Position numbers and translations under genes: made by a program
Part shown: in pieces, positions 21,123-33,887 of the stretch
Position numbering within the stretch: position 1 is the first letter of the stretch
How the letters are laid out: the number at the start of each line of letters is the position of its first letter
Origin: Carettochelys insculpta
Taxonomy: Eukaryota > Chordata > Testudines > Carettochelyidae
Assembly (NCBI RefSeq): GCF_033958435.1
Contig: NC_134142.1
Location: forward strand, 99,705,001-99,769,000
DNA length: 64,000 bases
Direction of reading: 5' to 3'
Notes under the pieces: generated by a model
Databases searched by the model: none
Told to the model about the DNA's origin: nothing
Seen by the model: the letters and a program-made list of their open reading frames with translations, nothing else

Positions 21123-24100
21123 TGAAATAAGCTTCTATCAACTCAAAAGAAGGACAAATACAGCTATTTGAAAATCCAAGGTATTAATTGATTATTTCTC
21201 TAGCAGTAGGCACCCAGTTATGTTATATAAGTGAAAAGTGGGCTTGTGAATCCCTTCTATTTCCTACCAATATACTATAGATCCTGATTCAATGCCCAAT
21301 TGAAGTCAATAGGAATCTTCTTTACACTTCAGTGTATTTTGAACTGGGTTGATGGGTAAAAATGTGAAAGCCACTTAAGTAGTTCAAACACTTGAAACAT
21401 CAATAGAATGTACGCTTTAAATTTTACCCCATATATGTGTGCAGCCTCCCTGTGTCTTTATGGATACACACAGTCAATTTAAATTTATCACCAGTACTGT
21501 GCCCCAAGGGTGACCCTAGCAGGTTGCTACACAAAATGGTACAGTTCACAAATTCAAAAAGACTAAAGATGACAAGGAAGGGCAGTGCCACTTGTTATTC
21601 AGACCCTAAAACAAGTGAGTAACTTAAGAAAGCAGAAATAAGCTGAGAAATCATGGCTTCATTGAAACCATTAACTGGAGCTAGATTTCATCTCTGGTCC
21701 TTATGGTGAATGCTAATTTGTTAAGGCCAAATTCTACTCACCTGATGCACATGGGCTAGCCTGTTGACTTCAGCGTGAATATCACAGGAACAGGATTTAG
21801 TCTTCAATCTTTCTCTCCCCAGTTTGAATACTGTGCAGTCATTAAGTCTTGATAAAAGTTACCGGTTTGCCTCCTGATACTACAGGCCAAACCTTTTACA
21901 AAGCACACAGTATTTGGTGACTATACTTAGCCTCTTCAAGTAGAGATTTCCATTTTTCCTTTGTTGAACCATGTCGTGTCTGCCGTTTTTCTCCAGTTTG
22001 TGACATTGCATCCAATACAAATGTAAGTTTAACCTGCTGAAACATCCATGCAAGAAGATTTTGAAGAAACCAGCTCTGAGAACAGTTATAAATCAGTAGA
22101 AGCACTGAAAATCACTCCTCTGCAAAATACCAAGCTATCCCAGAACACTTCAGTAAGGGTTCAATGTATAAAATAATATCTAATAGTGAAGCAGGTGGGT
22201 TGTCTCACTTGAGCTACTGATTAATTATTAGTAACCGTACATCATTATTATTTTTCATGTTCAGATCCTACTTTCTTTTTAAATTATTGTCCATCTATAA
22301 TTAGTCTAGTTACATTAGTAATATCAAAAAGAAAATAAAGTCCCCCAATGTCACTTCTGAGAGCATATCTCTGGACAACATCGTTTTCCTCCTTTATAAT
22401 AAATATTTATTTTATTATATTGAGTTAGTATCACTGTGTACAGATTTCTAGTAACTTTAATTCAGTGATTAAATGCTACTGTTTCTACGTATGCTTCTTA
22501 AACCTGAAATTGACCCTTATTATTTTATCAATATTTCACAGATCCACAGCTCTCAAGAATTTGGGAACATGAATAGGAGCAACTTTTTACAGCCCATCAG
22601 AAATGGGTGACCACATTTTTTTTCATAAGTCTGATTAGGAAATTGAGGATGCCAAGGTAAATGTTGTAGTTTAGTACCTTCTCTTAAATTTCAAGCTCTT
22701 CCCATTGATTGAAGCCTCATAGTCTACTAGAAGAGCCCAAACTTCCAGCATTTTTTGCTTGCCAAGGTATCACTAAAATTAAATAGATTCAGATCAGTTG
22801 CAAGTAGCAGAATTACCATCACAACTCTTCTTAATAGGTTGTGTCTGTTCTTTGAAACTCATTCTGTAAACTCATCTTTTCTGAGCAAGTCTATGTGCTG
22901 CAATATATCACTGCTATTTTACACTAGCACTTTCTCATTAGCATGCGATTTAAGAAAGAGTCACACTTGGAGAACTTAGCCTTTATGACATAATTATACA
23001 TAAACTGGTTAGTTCAGAAGAGAACATATATTTCTGCTTCAGATGCGGAGCTGAGGAGTCTGTTGCATTGTTGTTTTCCACACTAAAGAGGCACACCCCA
23101 AGCCAGCCTGAGCCACCTACCAAGACAAAATAAGTAACCAGGCGCTAATTTAATTTTTCATTTTCTACTAAGTAAATAGTGACCTTTGCTATGTCGTCTG
23201 GGTTAATTTTCAAAGTAAGTACACTGGGACAAATTCTCAGGTCACTGTACTCCACTGGCTTCAATTTAAATACCACCCTGAGAGAATCTGGATAGATATA
23301 TTTTAAGGCTAGAAGTTTAAAAAAGCCTAAGGAATACAGGTGTCTAAATCTTATTATTTGGATGCACAATTTCCTTTGGGTCCTGTGATTATCCTATTCT
23401 AAATAATTGATTCCACCTTCATTTCACAGGTTCTACAGCTGTAAATTATTAGCCAAAATCTAATCTAGGGCACAAGTATCAATTTTCCAGAACATTGTTT
23501 ATCAAAAATTTGCCTTCAGTGCCCCATGCACAGCTATACCTTCTATGAAGAAAGAGCAGGAGAGACGCTATTCAGCAGAACTTAAATGTGGTTGACAAGG
23601 ATGGGTATTGTGAAGTCTTTAAGTGATGGATTCATCATCCTAATTGGAAGTGTTAGATCCTGACCCATAAATGCATGGAATACCCTCCATTCAGCTGGAG
23701 CCTACTAGCAGAAAAATAACCTCCAAACTCATTCTTCTCATGGCTATAAAACTAATCCTGACAATCCAATCAACTCGCAGCACCTCACAGAAGGCTTCAA
23801 GAGGGTGCAGGAGTAAAAGCTAAATGTATCATAATCCACAGAAAATGACTTTTGGAGAGAAACTTTTCCATAACCACAAGCAATGATCACTAAACTACTG
23901 TACTGTGTTGTTCCGATAGATTTTAACACTCTGGTTGTCATTCCATAATGCAGGTGTCTTAGATAAGATTTTCCCTCAGTCAAAATCTTTCTCTTTGCCT
24001 GTTACGTTTGCCTTTCAAGCCTGGACTAACACTGTAAGTACTTCACTGCATTAATTAAACTTGCCAGCTAGGCAAGTGCTTAAGAAAGGCACTGTCAATA

Positions 24101-24309
24101 GCATTCTCTGTTTTCAAGAGCCAGATTTATTTAAAGCTTTTAACCAACCACTCTGTAAATTCCAGACCCAAGTGTTAGATACAGAGTAGGCATAGTCCAG
24201 AAGATACAGGCCCCATTTGGCAAGTCTGGACTGAAGTTGTGCAGAAGAAAAAGATGAAGAGAATGAGTTTGCTTGGAGACTATTACTCCACAAGTTGGTA
24301 GAAAGAAAA
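21123..24309. other. AT-rich sequence, few old repeats
   Basis: No supported gene. Fragments resembling old amniote repeats lie near 21286-21340, 21716-21800 and 23225-23285 (AATTCT and TTGAAGTCAATAGG-type words). Everything else looks like unique non-coding sequence. Confidence 0.45.
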
Positions 24310-24312
24310 CAT

Positions 24313-24638
24313 GGCCATGTCCACACTAGCCCAAAATTTTGAAATGGCCATGCAAATGGCCATTTTGAAGTTTACTAATGAAGTGCTGAAATACATATTC
24401 AGTGCCTCATTAGAATGCTGGCAGCTGCGGCACTTCGAAATTGATGCAGCGAGCTGCCGCGCTGCTCGTCCAGACAGGGCTCCTTTTCAAAAAGACCCTG
24501 GCAACTTCCCTGTTATGAATAAGGGGATTTTGAAGTTGCCGGGGTCCTTTCGAAAAGGAGCCCCATCTGCACGAGCCATGTGGGGGCTCACCACATCAAT
24601 TTCGAAGTGCCACGGCCGCTTGCATGCTAGACATAGCC
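24313..24638. mobile_element. Harbinger-type nonautonomous element
   Basis: A 326-bp element with ends GGCCATGTCCACACTAGCCC and (reverse complement) GGCTATGTCTAGCATGC, and the 3-bp duplication CAT at 24310-24312 and 24639-24641. Paired TTTTCAAAA / TTTTGAAG blocks flank a GC-rich centre. It resembles the element at 12491. Confidence 0.8.
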
Positions 24639-24696
24639 CATCTGTGTCCTGGGTGTCTCTGTCCCAGATTATTGTACTCTTCCTCTCCCTGGAGAA

Positions 24697-24785
24697 AAGT
24701 AGCTCTTTAAAGACTAACTAAATGATTTATTCAGTGATAGGCTTTCACGGGACAGACGCTAATACAACTACGTCTCTGTTACTAT
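24697..24785 (+). repeat. Penelope-like 3' tail fragment
   Basis: TCTTTAAAGACTAACTAAAT, then GATTTATTCAGTGATAGGCT and TTTCACGGGACAGACGC, resemble the tail of the three larger Penelope-like copies but are diverged. It may represent a different subfamily. Confidence 0.55.
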
Positions 24786-24879
24786 CCTTCTCCATGGTCC
24801 TCTTGATATCCATGTCACTCCACTAAACTCTAAATCCAGCTGCTAGCACGATAGTCTTTATCCATTATGTTAGTTTTCT

Positions 24880-25180
24880 CTTCAGATCCCTTCTTGGGCT
24901 TCTTCTAGTTCACTGCGTCAAGTTCAGTTTTCTCATCTTCACCTTCAAGGCCCTGATTGCCTCCATCATTTGCTTTCTTTACTCCACTAGTGCTATCCTC
25001 CTTGGAACCTCCATCTCACACCTGCACAAAGCTTTCTTTCATGATGTTCAATATTCATGGCACAGCTTCTCACTCTCACTGAACAAGACCCTAACCCTCT
25101 CCTCACTTCAGTCCCTCCTAAACACTCATTTCTTTCAGGATGCCCCCAAACACTATCCCACACACATGTAGACTTCACAT
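24880..25180 (+). mobile_element. L2-like LINE 3' remnant
   Basis: A degraded stretch with words resembling the 3' end of vertebrate L2 LINEs (CCTTCAAGGCCCTGATTGCC, CACTTCAGTCCCTCCTAAAC, TTTCTTTCAGGATGCC). There is no open frame. The assignment is by resemblance only. Confidence 0.45.
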
Positions 25181-25189
25181 CCTACCAAT

Positions 25190-27850
25190 ACCTTAGGTCT
25201 TCTGGTGCCACAGGTGAGTAACAAGACTCCTTTTGAACTCATTATGTCAGGGCTTCTGTTTCCTTATATATTTCTACAGTTGCATGAAACAGAGGTCTCC
25301 ACATCCCATTGGGATACCTCTGGATACTACTGGAAATGTCCTCTTCCCATTCCCAACAATGGAGATCTCAGATAGCTGAGCCTGCAGGGTCACAATATGA
25401 TAAAAGCTTGTTGGGAAAATTCAATTTTTTAAAAAGGAAAATATTTTTCACAAAAAAGTTTAATAATAACCTTCAAAATCATCACTTTTTAAATGTATTG
25501 AGTAGCTGTCACTGTCCCAGTACTAAATCTCTCTGTATACACACAACACAAAATAATTATATGACCTGTAGCAGTCACTCTGTACAGCTAGAAATGATTA
25601 TATTATTACAAGGTTTTACTTGACGCTTACAGGGTGAACTGAAAAGGTTGTGGACTCTGTTTTCTAACATAGCATGTACCTTGGGATTCGGAGGCTTTCC
25701 AGAGCTAGTTTCTTGGCAACAGTAAGCCAGTGCTGCAGCAAGATTTAATATATCCTCATGCAAATATGATCAGCTGTAGTTATCTCTAATTCTGTAGCAA
25801 TAGAAAATAACAACAACTGAACTGCAAGGGGGCCCATTTACCAGAAGTCTCTCTTTTAAAACAAATTTATTCTCATTTTATTTCTCCTGCCTTTTTTTAA
25901 AAAATAATAAAAATCCCTCAGTTCTGTCATTTTCCACCATCACCATTTTAACAGTTTAGCTCCATTCACCAACATGGGCCCACTGCTGTCTGTGATAAAA
26001 CAAAGGACGGGTACTGCATCAGCCTTGGTGTTGTAGGTGAGCTCCGTATGATAACACAAAAAGGCATAATGATAAACTGACCAGCTGTGTGATAAATTTG
26101 TTAAACATTCATCTTCCACTACCTCCTTTCCTGTTCTCTGTTGACAAATCCATCTCTGTAAGAACTTGTAAAACACATGAAACCTTTTGGCAAGAGCAGG
26201 AGAAAAACAACCTACCAGAGCCATGTTTCTTCCATTTTCCCTGAAACGTATACTTCCTGACATTTTTAATCTGCCTCCCTATCAATACAAATTTCCCCAA
26301 ACTTTCATTTGTGTCAAACCCAAAATAGTCAACAGTCAGTCCAGAATCCATCAGATTTTTTCTATGTCACTTCATAGCCTTTCGGAAGGAAACATATGAG
26401 TCAACATGTGTGCTTGTGCATGCCCGTGTGAGCCTGAATATGTGTATGTAAAACAGCAGCAGCAACACACCACCTCAAATACTTTTAGAGTAAGTGCTCC
26501 AGGGAGTAGTCAAAAGTCAAAATCACAAAATACAAAATCAGAGGTGTGCACCATGAATGAAATACCCAGCAGGGAAATCTGTACCCTCTGATACTTCTCA
26601 GTAGCTACTGTTATAAAAAGGTGGATCCTATCAACATCTCAGATTTTTTTGTGTGTCTATCAGTTCCCAAGCTAAGTGCTCTTCATTGAAAGATTTGGGA
26701 GTCTTCTTCTAAGCCTTACCTTTAATGGCTAACATCACTGTAGTCTCGTGCTCTGTGCCTAAACTGATAAGTAAAATATTTCTGGATGATGACTGAAAAT
26801 AATTGACTTATCTGGCCAATGCTCACTCCATAACTACTATTACTTACTATTGCAGGAGCTGAAAGATGGTGCAAGTAGCTGCCCAGCATTCCTTGGGAGG
26901 AGAGATGAGGAGAATTCCACCCTCACATCCAGAAAGTATCGAGGATTGAAGAGATCAGTTTATCCACTCCCAAGAAAGCATGTGTAAGACAAAGGAGGGA
27001 GAGTTATTGGGGCCTGAGAGAGCTACTTAACTGGGAACATAAGGAAGAGACCTAGGAATGTGCCAGCAATGGTAACCCAAGTCCGCAAGCGTTCATGACC
27101 TTGGGATGATTGGGCACATGTGGTACTGGAATCCATTCCAATTTCAGGTGTCTCCAGGTTCTAGCTGAACTCTTCATCCTGCCTGAATGAGGAATAATTG
27201 AAAGGTACAAGGACATCATACAATTTCAATGGATAATTAGCATATAGCTGATATAATGAGGCAACTTAAATAACATCAATATGCTATGCAGGAAGTACAC
27301 ATTGACCATCAATAAGTCAGTGGAACAGTGTGATTGCCTCATTGAAATTTGCTTTTGATTTTCCTACAACTTTTCACATACTTATATTTATTTACAGGAA
27401 TCCAAAATGGAGACTAATATAACAGTGTCAGGTAATGGTGGGAGGGTCATTGCTCCAGTAAGACAAAAGCACAATAATACAATTCTGTACCACTGTGCGA
27501 TTTGTGTATTCTATCCTATGCTATCCATGTAGTCAATCACAAATTTTTCCTGGCATTAACAACTGAAGGACTAAAGCTGTATTTGTTTATTCCACACAGA
27601 TGTATTCCCGCTGTTAAATTTCAAATGACACCAGCAGCTCATCTAATGAAATATCACAACACTTTACACCAAAAGCTCAAAACTGTTTCTTTCCAAAAAG
27701 AATGTAGGTGCAGAATAGAAGCATAGTAGTTCATGTAATCCTGAGCCTTCTCTGGAAAGCTGCATATGAGTATATAAGATCTTGCTTTGCAAGGCTGTGT
27801 GACACATAAAAAATTGTATGAATGCCATTTTTTTTCAGTTCTGTAGTCTC
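25190..27850. other. AT-rich sequence, nothing recognised
   Basis: No gene, RNA or transposon could be supported. Confidence 0.45.
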
Positions 27851-27859
27851 TAAGCATCT

Positions 27860-27960
27860 GAGCAAAGTGTTTGATATGGTTGATTATAACAGTCTATTGG
27901 ATAAATTAGCCTCCTAGGGTTTGATGGTTCAACTCTGAAATGGATCACTACATATGCAAA
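27860..27960 (+). pseudogene. LINE reverse transcriptase fragment
   Basis: It translates as KVFDMVDYNSLLDKLAS, stop, then a shifted GFDGSTLKWI-like stretch. This corresponds to the RT region around AFDTVDH in L2/Rex-type non-LTR elements. It is broken by stops and short, hence very old. Confidence 0.6.
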
Positions 27961-28555
27961 TCTAATCTAATATGCTGAGGAGAGAGTAGTTTTTTCAAGG
28001 AATTTTGCACTCCTTTTTCTAACTTAACAGGACTTACAAATTATTACAATGCTCCCTCATCTAATATTATCTTTTTGTATATTAAAAACACAAATAGCTA
28101 AACTATGATGTGTCTGCATGTCAGACACGTGGTGATTCTGTGGTAAGGGATGCACAGAAGATGCAAAGTAATTTGAACTTTATTATTTTTTTTTTTAGTT
28201 AGAGGATTTTTTAAGTGAAAGGACTTTCAGTGACAGAGAAAAAATGCTGAGTTTGAGATGCATGAAGTTGGAAATCCCTCTATACACAGATCAGGTATGG
28301 CAAGTCATGGGCAATGCAAGCTGCTCTGACATGGCCCTGCTAATGTGCCTCAACTCTGACTTGGAAGAACCACAGCTAGTGGCTGAATCATCAGGCTTTC
28401 TACTGAGATTGCCAAAGGGATTTCAACGTCTCCTGGGGTATTGTTTTGTTTTCCATCTGACCATTTGCCTCTCTTCCGCATAAGCCATCAAAAAGCCAAC
28501 ATTTGTCAATTATCATCACAGATATGTATTCTAGATATAAGGTATAAGTGGTAGT
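27961..28555. other. No gene or element recognised
   Basis: Mixed sequence with a poly-T run near 28186. A 79-codon plus frame at 28244-28483 has no recognisable motif. Confidence 0.45.
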
Positions 28556-28563
28556 CCCACATG

Positions 28564-28857
28564 CAGTGGTGCTGACAGACACCATATGCCCAGGGGCAAG
28601 GTGGGAGGGGGGCCCAGCTCCCATAGCCCCAGAAGGATGGGGACAAGGGTGGAAGAGTGGGGGCTTAGAGTTATCAGCCCCAGTCCCCATACCCCCATGC
28701 TCCCTCACAGCTGTGTGCAGAGTAGCGGCACAGAGCTCCATAGTCTTTGAAAGGGCCTGGAATTCCTTCTGCCACCACTGCTATTTCTGAAGCAATGGCA
28801 GCTGCAGATGCCAGTCTTTTTGAACGGCTGGGCCCAAGGACAACTGCCCTCTTTGCC
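28564..28857 (+). mobile_element. hAT-like family X copy
   Basis: It starts CAGTGGTGCTGACAG and ends near CTGCCCTCTTTG. Flanks CCCACATG (28556-28563) and CCCACACT (28858-28865) agree at six of eight bases, compatible with an aged 8-bp hAT duplication. The internal block (CTGAAGCAATGGCAGCTG, GGCTGGGCCCAAGGACAACT) matches the copies at 11.8 and 62.2 kb. Confidence 0.6.
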
Positions 28858-28865
28858 CACACTAC

Positions 28866-30322
28866 CCAGGCCTTCCCAGATACCATTGTGCATGGTAGGC
28901 AACCCAGATTTTCTTTCACTATAAAGACATTTATGGTGAGAAGTTCAGGACCACCTGATTCTAAGTAGCTCTGAGACTACTCTAACTCAGATAGCTAACT
29001 GCAGTCCTCAAGAGACTGTATCCCACTTTAAAACTGGCATAGCTGTTCTCCACAACATGCCATCAGCATTGAAAGGGGAGACAATTATCACTGGAGTTGG
29101 CTATTCTGCTTTATGAGAATAGGATTATGAGAGTTCAGAGCTGCTGGCACATCATTCTGGAGGTTGACCTGATGACCCAGACAGACAGAAAAATTCCTTC
29201 CCTGGTTTCTGCCCCTCAGGTTGACCTGATGCCCCACCAGTCCTGACTTTACCTGGTAGCCTGACAGTCTGATGGTTTACCTGGTGGCTGCCAAGAGCAG
29301 GGGTAGACCTATGTGGCAGGAGAGAATTCTTATCTGGTTGGTTGGAGGTGGTGGGGCAGAGTCCACCATTTTGCACAATTTCAGCATTGCAGAGGATCTC
29401 TGAATCACACTGTGAGCAAATACTTGCCTCACAAAATCCTGAAATGTTTTCCTTTAGCCTTAAAACAAACTGTTTACCTTTCACTGCTATTCTTAGTTCA
29501 TTTTCAAAACAAGCCACTCCATACCAATGAGGCAGGCAGTTCCTGAGTGCTTTTCTAATGAGTTTTATGTTAATCATTTTGCTATTTATTTATTTCAGAC
29601 AAGTGAGGGATTGACTGGATTTTCTCTCTTGACTTCAGTAGTGTTTTGATTTTTTCCAAAATGACAGCTCCTTGCTTTCAGTGATAAATTTGGAAATATA
29701 AAAAGCCAGAGCCTCTGTTGATGTAAGTCTGTGTAGATCTTCAAGCAAGCTGTGGCGTGGGAGGAGTGGGCTCATATATTTTAGTGCTGGAATTATCAGC
29801 TAAAATACAAAGCCCACAGTTCTACTATGTATTACATTTTAGCATAATGCTTCTAGCACAAATAAGACCAATCCTCTGTGGAACTGGCCACTATATGTTT
29901 CCCCTGGGTAGCGGGACCCTAGAGTAGTTCAGCACCACTATGCCAGGAACTTTCCTGGGCTGGTTGTATTCAGGACATTCTAGGAGAAAGAGGCATGGCC
30001 AGGGTGTCCTTAAGCAGCAGCAATCCCTTTTCTACTGGGATGGGGCCTGTAAGGAATTGACAGCAGATGCAACTTAGAACAGCCTTCAGGCTCACTGATT
30101 TCAGGACTTTGGAAGCCCCAAAGTAGATTGAATTTCTCTTTGTACCATGGGGGAGTGCACACATCAAACTGCAATAAATCTTTGGATGAATCTAAGGTTT
30201 TTTTTAGCTTTTGGATTTAACTGGAGATAAGCTCAAAGATCAAATTGAGAATCAACTTGCACAGGTCTTGAATAGACATTTTAATATGAATAATTATCTA
30301 TTTATTCTTTCTCCAGAATCAG
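28866..30322. other. No gene or element recognised
   Basis: A short internal duplication GGTTGACCTGATG occurs at 29162 and 29220. The 141-codon minus-strand frame at 29152-29577 has no recognisable motif. Confidence 0.45.
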
Positions 30323-30325
30323 AAA

Positions 30326-31007
30326 GGCCGCATCTACACATGCACGCTACTTCGAAGTTGCGGCGCTAACTTCGAAATAGTGCCCGTCACGGCTACACGT
30401 GTTGGGTGCTATTTCGAAGTTGAAGTCGACGTTAGGCGGCGAGACGTCAAAGTCGCTAACCCCATGAGGGGATGGGATTAGTGCCCTACTTCGAAGTTGA
30501 ATGTTGAAGTAGGGCACGTGTAGACGATCCGCGTCCCGCAACATCGAAATAGCGGGGTCTGCCATGGCGGCCATCAGCTGAGGGGTTGAGAGACGCTCTC
30601 TCTCCAGCCCCTGCGGGGCTCTATGGTCACCGTGTGCAGCAGCCCTTAGCCCAGGGCTTGTGGCTGCTGCTGCGGCAGCTGGGGATCCATGCTGTATGCA
30701 CAGGGTCTGCAACCAGTTGTTGGCTCTGTGGATCTTGTGTTGTTTAGTGCAACTGTGTCTGGGAGGGGCCCTTTAAGGGAGTGGCTTGCTGTTGAGTCCG
30801 CCATGTGACCCTGTCTGCAGCTGTGCCTGGCACCCTTATTTCGATGTGTGCTACTTTGGCGTGTAGACGTTCCCTCGTAGCGCCTATTTCGATGTGGTGC
30901 TGCCCAACGTCGAAGTTGAATGTCGACGTTGCCAGCCCTGGAGGACGTGTAGATGTTATTCATCGAAATAGACTATTTCGATGTAGCATGCACGTGTAGA
31001 CGTAGCC
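30326..31007 (-). mobile_element. Harbinger-type nonautonomous element, copy C
   Basis: A 682-bp member of the family at 4600 and 6144, in minus orientation. Ends are GGCCGCATCTACACATGCAC and the inverted CACGTGTAGACGTAGCC; the 3-bp duplication AAA is at 30323-30325 and 31008-31010. The 121-codon frame is at 30347-30712 and the second shared frame at 30646-30963. Confidence 0.87.
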
Positions 31008-31010
31008 AAA

Positions 31011-31926
31011 TGTACAAGCCAGCTTACAGACAGGAAGGAGGAGAAGGTGTTTGCTTTGAGGAACTTATAACTGAAGCGGTCAGGTGATCAAGGGATGGGG
31101 TATGAAGAAAAGCCATGCTACTGAAAAGAGTAATTTTTTGAGTGGACGTGAAAATATTGGTGAGGTGAGTGTGTTCCTCTGATGGAGAGGGCTGGAAACT
31201 GTGGCTCTTTTAGAATTTGTTTGCAATGTTGTTATTGCTGTGACAGCCACAGGCTATGAGAGTGACAATGTGGCTAGGCATTATCTTTTACTGCGCCAAC
31301 TTCTTGGTAAAAGAGATAAGCTCTCAAGCTATGCAGAACTCTTCTGCAGAAGACTAGGAACTATCTGTAGCTCACAAGCTTGTCTCTTTCCACCCTGTCT
31401 CTCTCTTTTAGAGGTCAGTGTGCTGGATGACTTGAAAAAGAAAAAAAGAAGGGAGGGGGAGAGCCACAATAAAATGAGTCTGCGTGAGAGTTTCAGGAAT
31501 ATGGGGCACGTGGAAGGAGCACAAAGATGATCACAGACACAAATATGTATCGGGGAGAGGTTATTTGTGTGCCTTGGATGGTTGTCAGCAAAGCAAAGAC
31601 TCTGTTTGGGTTGATTGGTATGAAATACTTACAGACCCTTCTCTTGTACAATGATATAATTAATGCAGTTTTTTGCAAATTGATGCTTCTTAGTATGCAC
31701 ACCATTTTAACAGATAGGAAATTACTTGGCAAGTTTAGGTCTCTGATAGTTTCTAAGATTCACAGCAATTAGAATTAATTTGCCTTTCAGAATATATCTA
31801 TCTCCCTCACCACACTAAATAAAATGACTGACATATGGCTTGTGCAGCAGATGGATCAACTGCAGCACATAGTCAGCAGGGTAGCTTTGGTGCATAGCTG
31901 CCAATTGATTTGGTGTGTTATAGATA
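31011..31926. other. No gene or element recognised
   Basis: Contains a 109-codon plus frame (31201-31530, no ATG at its start) without recognisable motifs; probably chance. Confidence 0.45.
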
Positions 31927-31982
31927 AGAAGCAAAAGCGAATGTCAAAACAAAAAACAGTCAAGTAGCACTTTAAAGACTAG

Positions 31983-33848
31983 CAAAATGTCCAGAGTCTC
32001 AAAAATAACCCAGACATCATAATCAAACCAGCTGACAAAGGGTGTGCCGTTGTCATCCTGAATAGGTCAGACTATGAACAGGAGGCAGCCAGACAACTCT
32101 CCAACACCACATTTTACAGACCTCTCTCCGCTGATCCCACTTTGGAATTCCAAAGGAAATTACAACAACTACTGAAGGAACTCCCTGCTGCTACTCAGGA
32201 CCTCATTAACTCAGACACACCATCTGAGCCGCAGCCTGGATTATTCTATTTACTTCCCAAAATCCACAAACCTGGAAACCCTGGACGCCCTATCATTTCA
32301 GGTATTGGCACCCTTACCACCGGACTATCCAGTTACGTGGACTCCCTCCTCAAACCCTATGCCACCAACACTCCCAGCTATATCCGAGATACCACCGACT
32401 TCCTGAGGAAATTACAAAACATCGGAAAAGATCCTGATAACGCCATCCTTGCCACAATGGATGTAGAGGCTCTGTACACTAATATTCCACATAAAGACGG
32501 ATTACAAGCAATCAGGAATACCATCCCTGATGCCACCACAGCCAATCTGGTGTCTGACCTCTGTAACTTTGTTCTCACACAAAATTATTTCCGTTTTGGG
32601 GACAATTTATACCTCCAGATTAGTGGAACTGCTATGGGCACCCGCATGGCCCCACAATATGCTAATATATTTATGGCTGACCTGGAACAACGATTCCTCA
32701 GCTCTTGTCCCCTATTACCATTCCTCTACTTAAGACACATTGATGACATCTTTATGATTTGGACCCACGGTACAGAGGCTCTAGAGGAATTCCACAGAGA
32801 CTTTAACAATGTACACCCCACCATCAACTTATGCCTCGATTACAACATGCAAGAGATACATTTCCTGGACACTACAGTACTAATCAAGGATGGCCTGATC
32901 AGTACCACACTGTACCGAAAACCTACTGATCGCTATACTTATCTACACCCTTCTAGTTTCCACCCTGCACACGTGACTAGATCCATTGTTTTCAGTCAAG
33001 CTCTTAGGTACAATGGCATTTGCTGTGATCCAACTGACAGAGACCAAAAACTACAAGACCTTTACCAAATATTCATAAACCTGAATTACCCACCAGGAGA
33101 AGTAAAAAAACAAATTGACAGGGCCAGACGAATACCCAGAGACCAGCTACTCAAAGATCGGCCCAAAAAAGCCAAGAACAGAACACCATTGGTCATCACC
33201 TACAGCCCCCAACTCAGACCACTGCAACAAATTATTAAAGACCTACAACCTGTCCTTAATCAGGATGCCACACTCCAGAAGGCCCTGGGTGACATGCCTG
33301 TTCTCTCCTACAGACAACCTCCCAACCTCATGAGGATCTTCACTAACAGCCACAGTCTATACCCCAGGAATACCTGTCCTGGAACCTTTCCCTGCAACAA
33401 AGCCCGCTGCCAGCTTTGTCCACATATCTTCTCTGGAAACACCATCACTGGACCTAACCAGGTTACTCACAGAATCACGGGCACTTTCTCATGCTCCTCT
33501 ACTAACATCATATATGCCATCATGTGCCAACAATGCCCAGATGCTTTGTATATTGGACAGACTTCTAACTCCCTTAGACAAAGGGTCAATGGGCACAAAA
33601 CAGACATCAAAACACTCCAGATCCACAAACCAGTTAGTCAACATTTTAATGGAATGGGGCAGGCTGTCAATGACCTAAAGGTATGTGTGTTACTGAAAAG
33701 GAATTATTGCACCGTTTTGGAACGAGAAACAGCCGAGCTGGCTTTTATATTCAAATTCGGCACATTAACCCATGGTTTAAATCGTGATGGGAACTCTCTG
33801 AGTCACTATAGGGGCTCGTCTGCATACTTGGCTCAATCTAATTCTTGA
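31983..33848 (+). CDS. Penelope-like RT with GIY-YIG endonuclease
   Basis: An uninterrupted frame of 621 codons. No ATG marks the start: a TAG lies immediately upstream in the inverted tail, so the native N-terminus is missing. The first residues correspond to the conserved Penelope NPDIIIKPADKGCAVVIL block (about 8-25). RT motifs follow: ATMDVEALYTNIP (about 158-170), ISGTAMGTRMAPQYANIFMA (about 212-231) and the active site RHIDDIFMIW (about 251-260), where the usual tyrosine before IDD is histidine. A cysteine cluster (CNKARCQLCPH, about 473-483) precedes the GIY-YIG core (YAIMCQQCPDALYIGQTSNS, about 510-529) and HKPVSQHFNGMG. Penelope proteins copy RNA at a nicked target. The frame is young-looking but probably not autonomous. 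Confidence 0.88.
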   Translation, partial: QNVQSLKNNPDIIIKPADKGCAVVILNRSDYEQEAARQLSNTTFYRPLSADPTLEFQRKLQQLLKELPAATQDLINSDTPSEPQPGLFYLLPKIHKPGNPGRPIISGIGTLTTGLSSYVDSLLKPYATNTPSYIRDTTDFLRKLQNIGKDPDNAILATMDVEALYTNIPHKDGLQAIRNTIPDATTANLVSDLCNFVLTQNYFRFGDNLYLQISGTAMGTRMAPQYANIFMADLEQRFLSSCPLLPFLYLRHIDDIFMIWTHGTEALEEFHRDFNNVHPTINLCLDYNMQEIHFLDTTVLIKDGLISTTLYRKPTDRYTYLHPSSFHPAHVTRSIVFSQALRYNGICCDPTDRDQKLQDLYQIFINLNYPPGEVKKQIDRARRIPRDQLLKDRPKKAKNRTPLVITYSPQLRPLQQIIKDLQPVLNQDATLQKALGDMPVLSYRQPPNLMRIFTNSHSLYPRNTCPGTFPCNKARCQLCPHIFSGNTITGPNQVTHRITGTFSCSSTNIIYAIMCQQCPDALYIGQTSNSLRQRVNGHKTDIKTLQIHKPVSQHFNGMGQAVNDLKVCVLLKRNYCTVLERETAELAFIFKFGTLTHGLNRDGNSLSHYRGSSAYLAQSNS

Positions 33849-33887
33849 CCTTCCCCCCACCCCTCCACTCTCTGATTTGCTCACCAT

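Noticed and set aside
31201..31530. 109-codon plus frame as a gene
   Set aside because: Starts without ATG, no known motif, lysine-rich low-complexity end; not supportable.
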